From Brevundimonas lutea (GTDB lineage: Bacteria > Pseudomonadota > Alphaproteobacteria > Caulobacterales > Caulobacteraceae), in assembly GCF_003704105.1 (NCBI RefSeq), contig NZ_QUOQ01000002.1, positions 248,001-312,000 on the forward strand: 64,000 nt of DNA. The letters are read 5' to 3'. Position numbers and translations under genes: made by a program. Positions 63,631 to 64,000 of this stretch are shown in pieces. The stretch's first letter is position 1. Every line of letters begins with the position of its first letter. The notes under the pieces were generated by a model. That model worked only from the letters and a program-made list of their open reading frames with translations. It was not told the DNA's origin and did no database searches.

Positions 63631-64000
63631 TCAGGCCGCCTCGTGCGCCTGGCGCCGAAGCCGCCAGAATCGCAGGGTGCGCATCGCCGTCTCGCGCTGC
63701 AGGTCGTTGTAGAGGCTGGTGTAGCTCTGCGCCTTGGCCAGGGCGTCCTGCTCGCGGGCCAGCAGCACCACGGCGTAGGTGAGGAACAGCGAGCGGTCCA
63801 GATTGGCCGCCTTGCACACAACGGCCAGGGCGTCGATCTCGCCACGATCGACAATGTGTTTTGCGGTGTGGAAGTCGATCTCGGCCATGTCGGCCAAGGC
63901 GATCAGGAAGGCCGTCCGGCTGCCCGAACGCAGCAGGCGCGCCAGGGTATGGGGCGTCAGCTGACCGGCCGCGGCCAGTTCGCGCACATAGACCTCGGCC
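63631..64000 (-). CDS. DUF2336 protein (5' end beyond window)
   Basis: Partial: 122 codons of the C-terminal part. Helical repeats such as LTPHTLARLLRSGSRTAFLI, IDFHTAKHIVDRGEIDALAV and SLFLTYAVVLLAREQDALAK match the DUF2336 C-terminal region. The reading frame stays open through base 64000, so the start lies outside. It is convergent with the GNAT-nitrilase gene, with the stop codons a few bases apart. Confidence 0.75.
   Translation of the reverse strand, partial: AEVYVRELAAAGQLTPHTLARLLRSGSRTAFLIALADMAEIDFHTAKHIVDRGEIDALAVVCKAANLDRSLFLTYAVVLLAREQDALAKAQSYTSLYNDLQRETAMRTLRFWRLRRQAHEAA

Overview
The window is a GC-rich (about 68-70%) alphaproteobacterial chromosome segment, almost certainly from the Caulobacteraceae and most likely Brevundimonas. 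The grounds are ctrA, chpT, a popZ-valS pair, a MucR-type regulator, fliI-fliJ, a gsp cluster beside a TonB receptor and lipoprotein gene, and typical alphaproteobacterial intergenic repeats. Coding density is high and no gap exceeds 300 bases. I see no IS element, prophage, CRISPR array, rRNA or replication origin.

Layout. 1-7436 (minus) is a type II secretion operon, gspC-D-E-F-G-H-I-J, with gspJ cut by the window edge. 7579-11760 (minus) holds a TonB-dependent receptor behind a secreted beta-helix lipoprotein, and 11963-12751 (minus) an orphan second GspC-like protein. These probably form one envelope system for export and uptake. 13035-23300 carries tRNA-Arg, gamma-glutamyltransferase, a 16S rRNA methyltransferase-like gene, a nucleotidyltransferase-fold protein, a phosphoesterase, tRNA-Leu, mgtE, tRNA-Cys, a degenerate isoaspartyl methyltransferase, tolC and popZ. 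23338-33620 is mostly housekeeping: valS, tlyA, ald, a ubiquinone hydroxylase, cobS and icd. 33774-39153 holds small and accessory genes: a Tudor-like protein, a DUF1176 lipoprotein, a thioredoxin-reductase-like flavoprotein, a DUF885 peptidase-like protein and a TerC protein. 39395-40102 is ctrA with a motif-rich promoter. 40244-45630 has membrane proteins, lipoproteins, map with an overlapping ParD-like gene, and cysQ. 45723-47707 is chpT, a CheY-like regulator and cheR. 47979-57556 has an M28 peptidase, mucR, DUF2336, cysK, a YciB-like protein and a large PAS hybrid kinase. 57605-64000 has fliI-fliJ, a GH10 xylanase, recA, a GNAT-nitrilase fusion and a cut DUF2336 gene.

How the genes work together. 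CtrA (response regulator), ChpT (its phosphotransferase in Caulobacter), PopZ (pole organiser) and MucR (antagonist of CtrA-controlled promoters) belong to one cell-cycle network. fliI lies behind a near-consensus CtrA box.

The most unusual sequence feature is a 40-bp palindromic element in four full copies plus deleted remnants. Both arms of its stem-loop change together between copies. Two full copies and one deleted copy lie inside the 5' part of gspG, so the major pseudopilin appears to carry a leader of about 50 residues made largely of repeat DNA. Two other copies sit directly behind stop codons.

Gaps where I recognise nothing beyond possible promoters: 12752-13034, 42451-42678, 45631-45722, 50439-50580 and 53541-53670.
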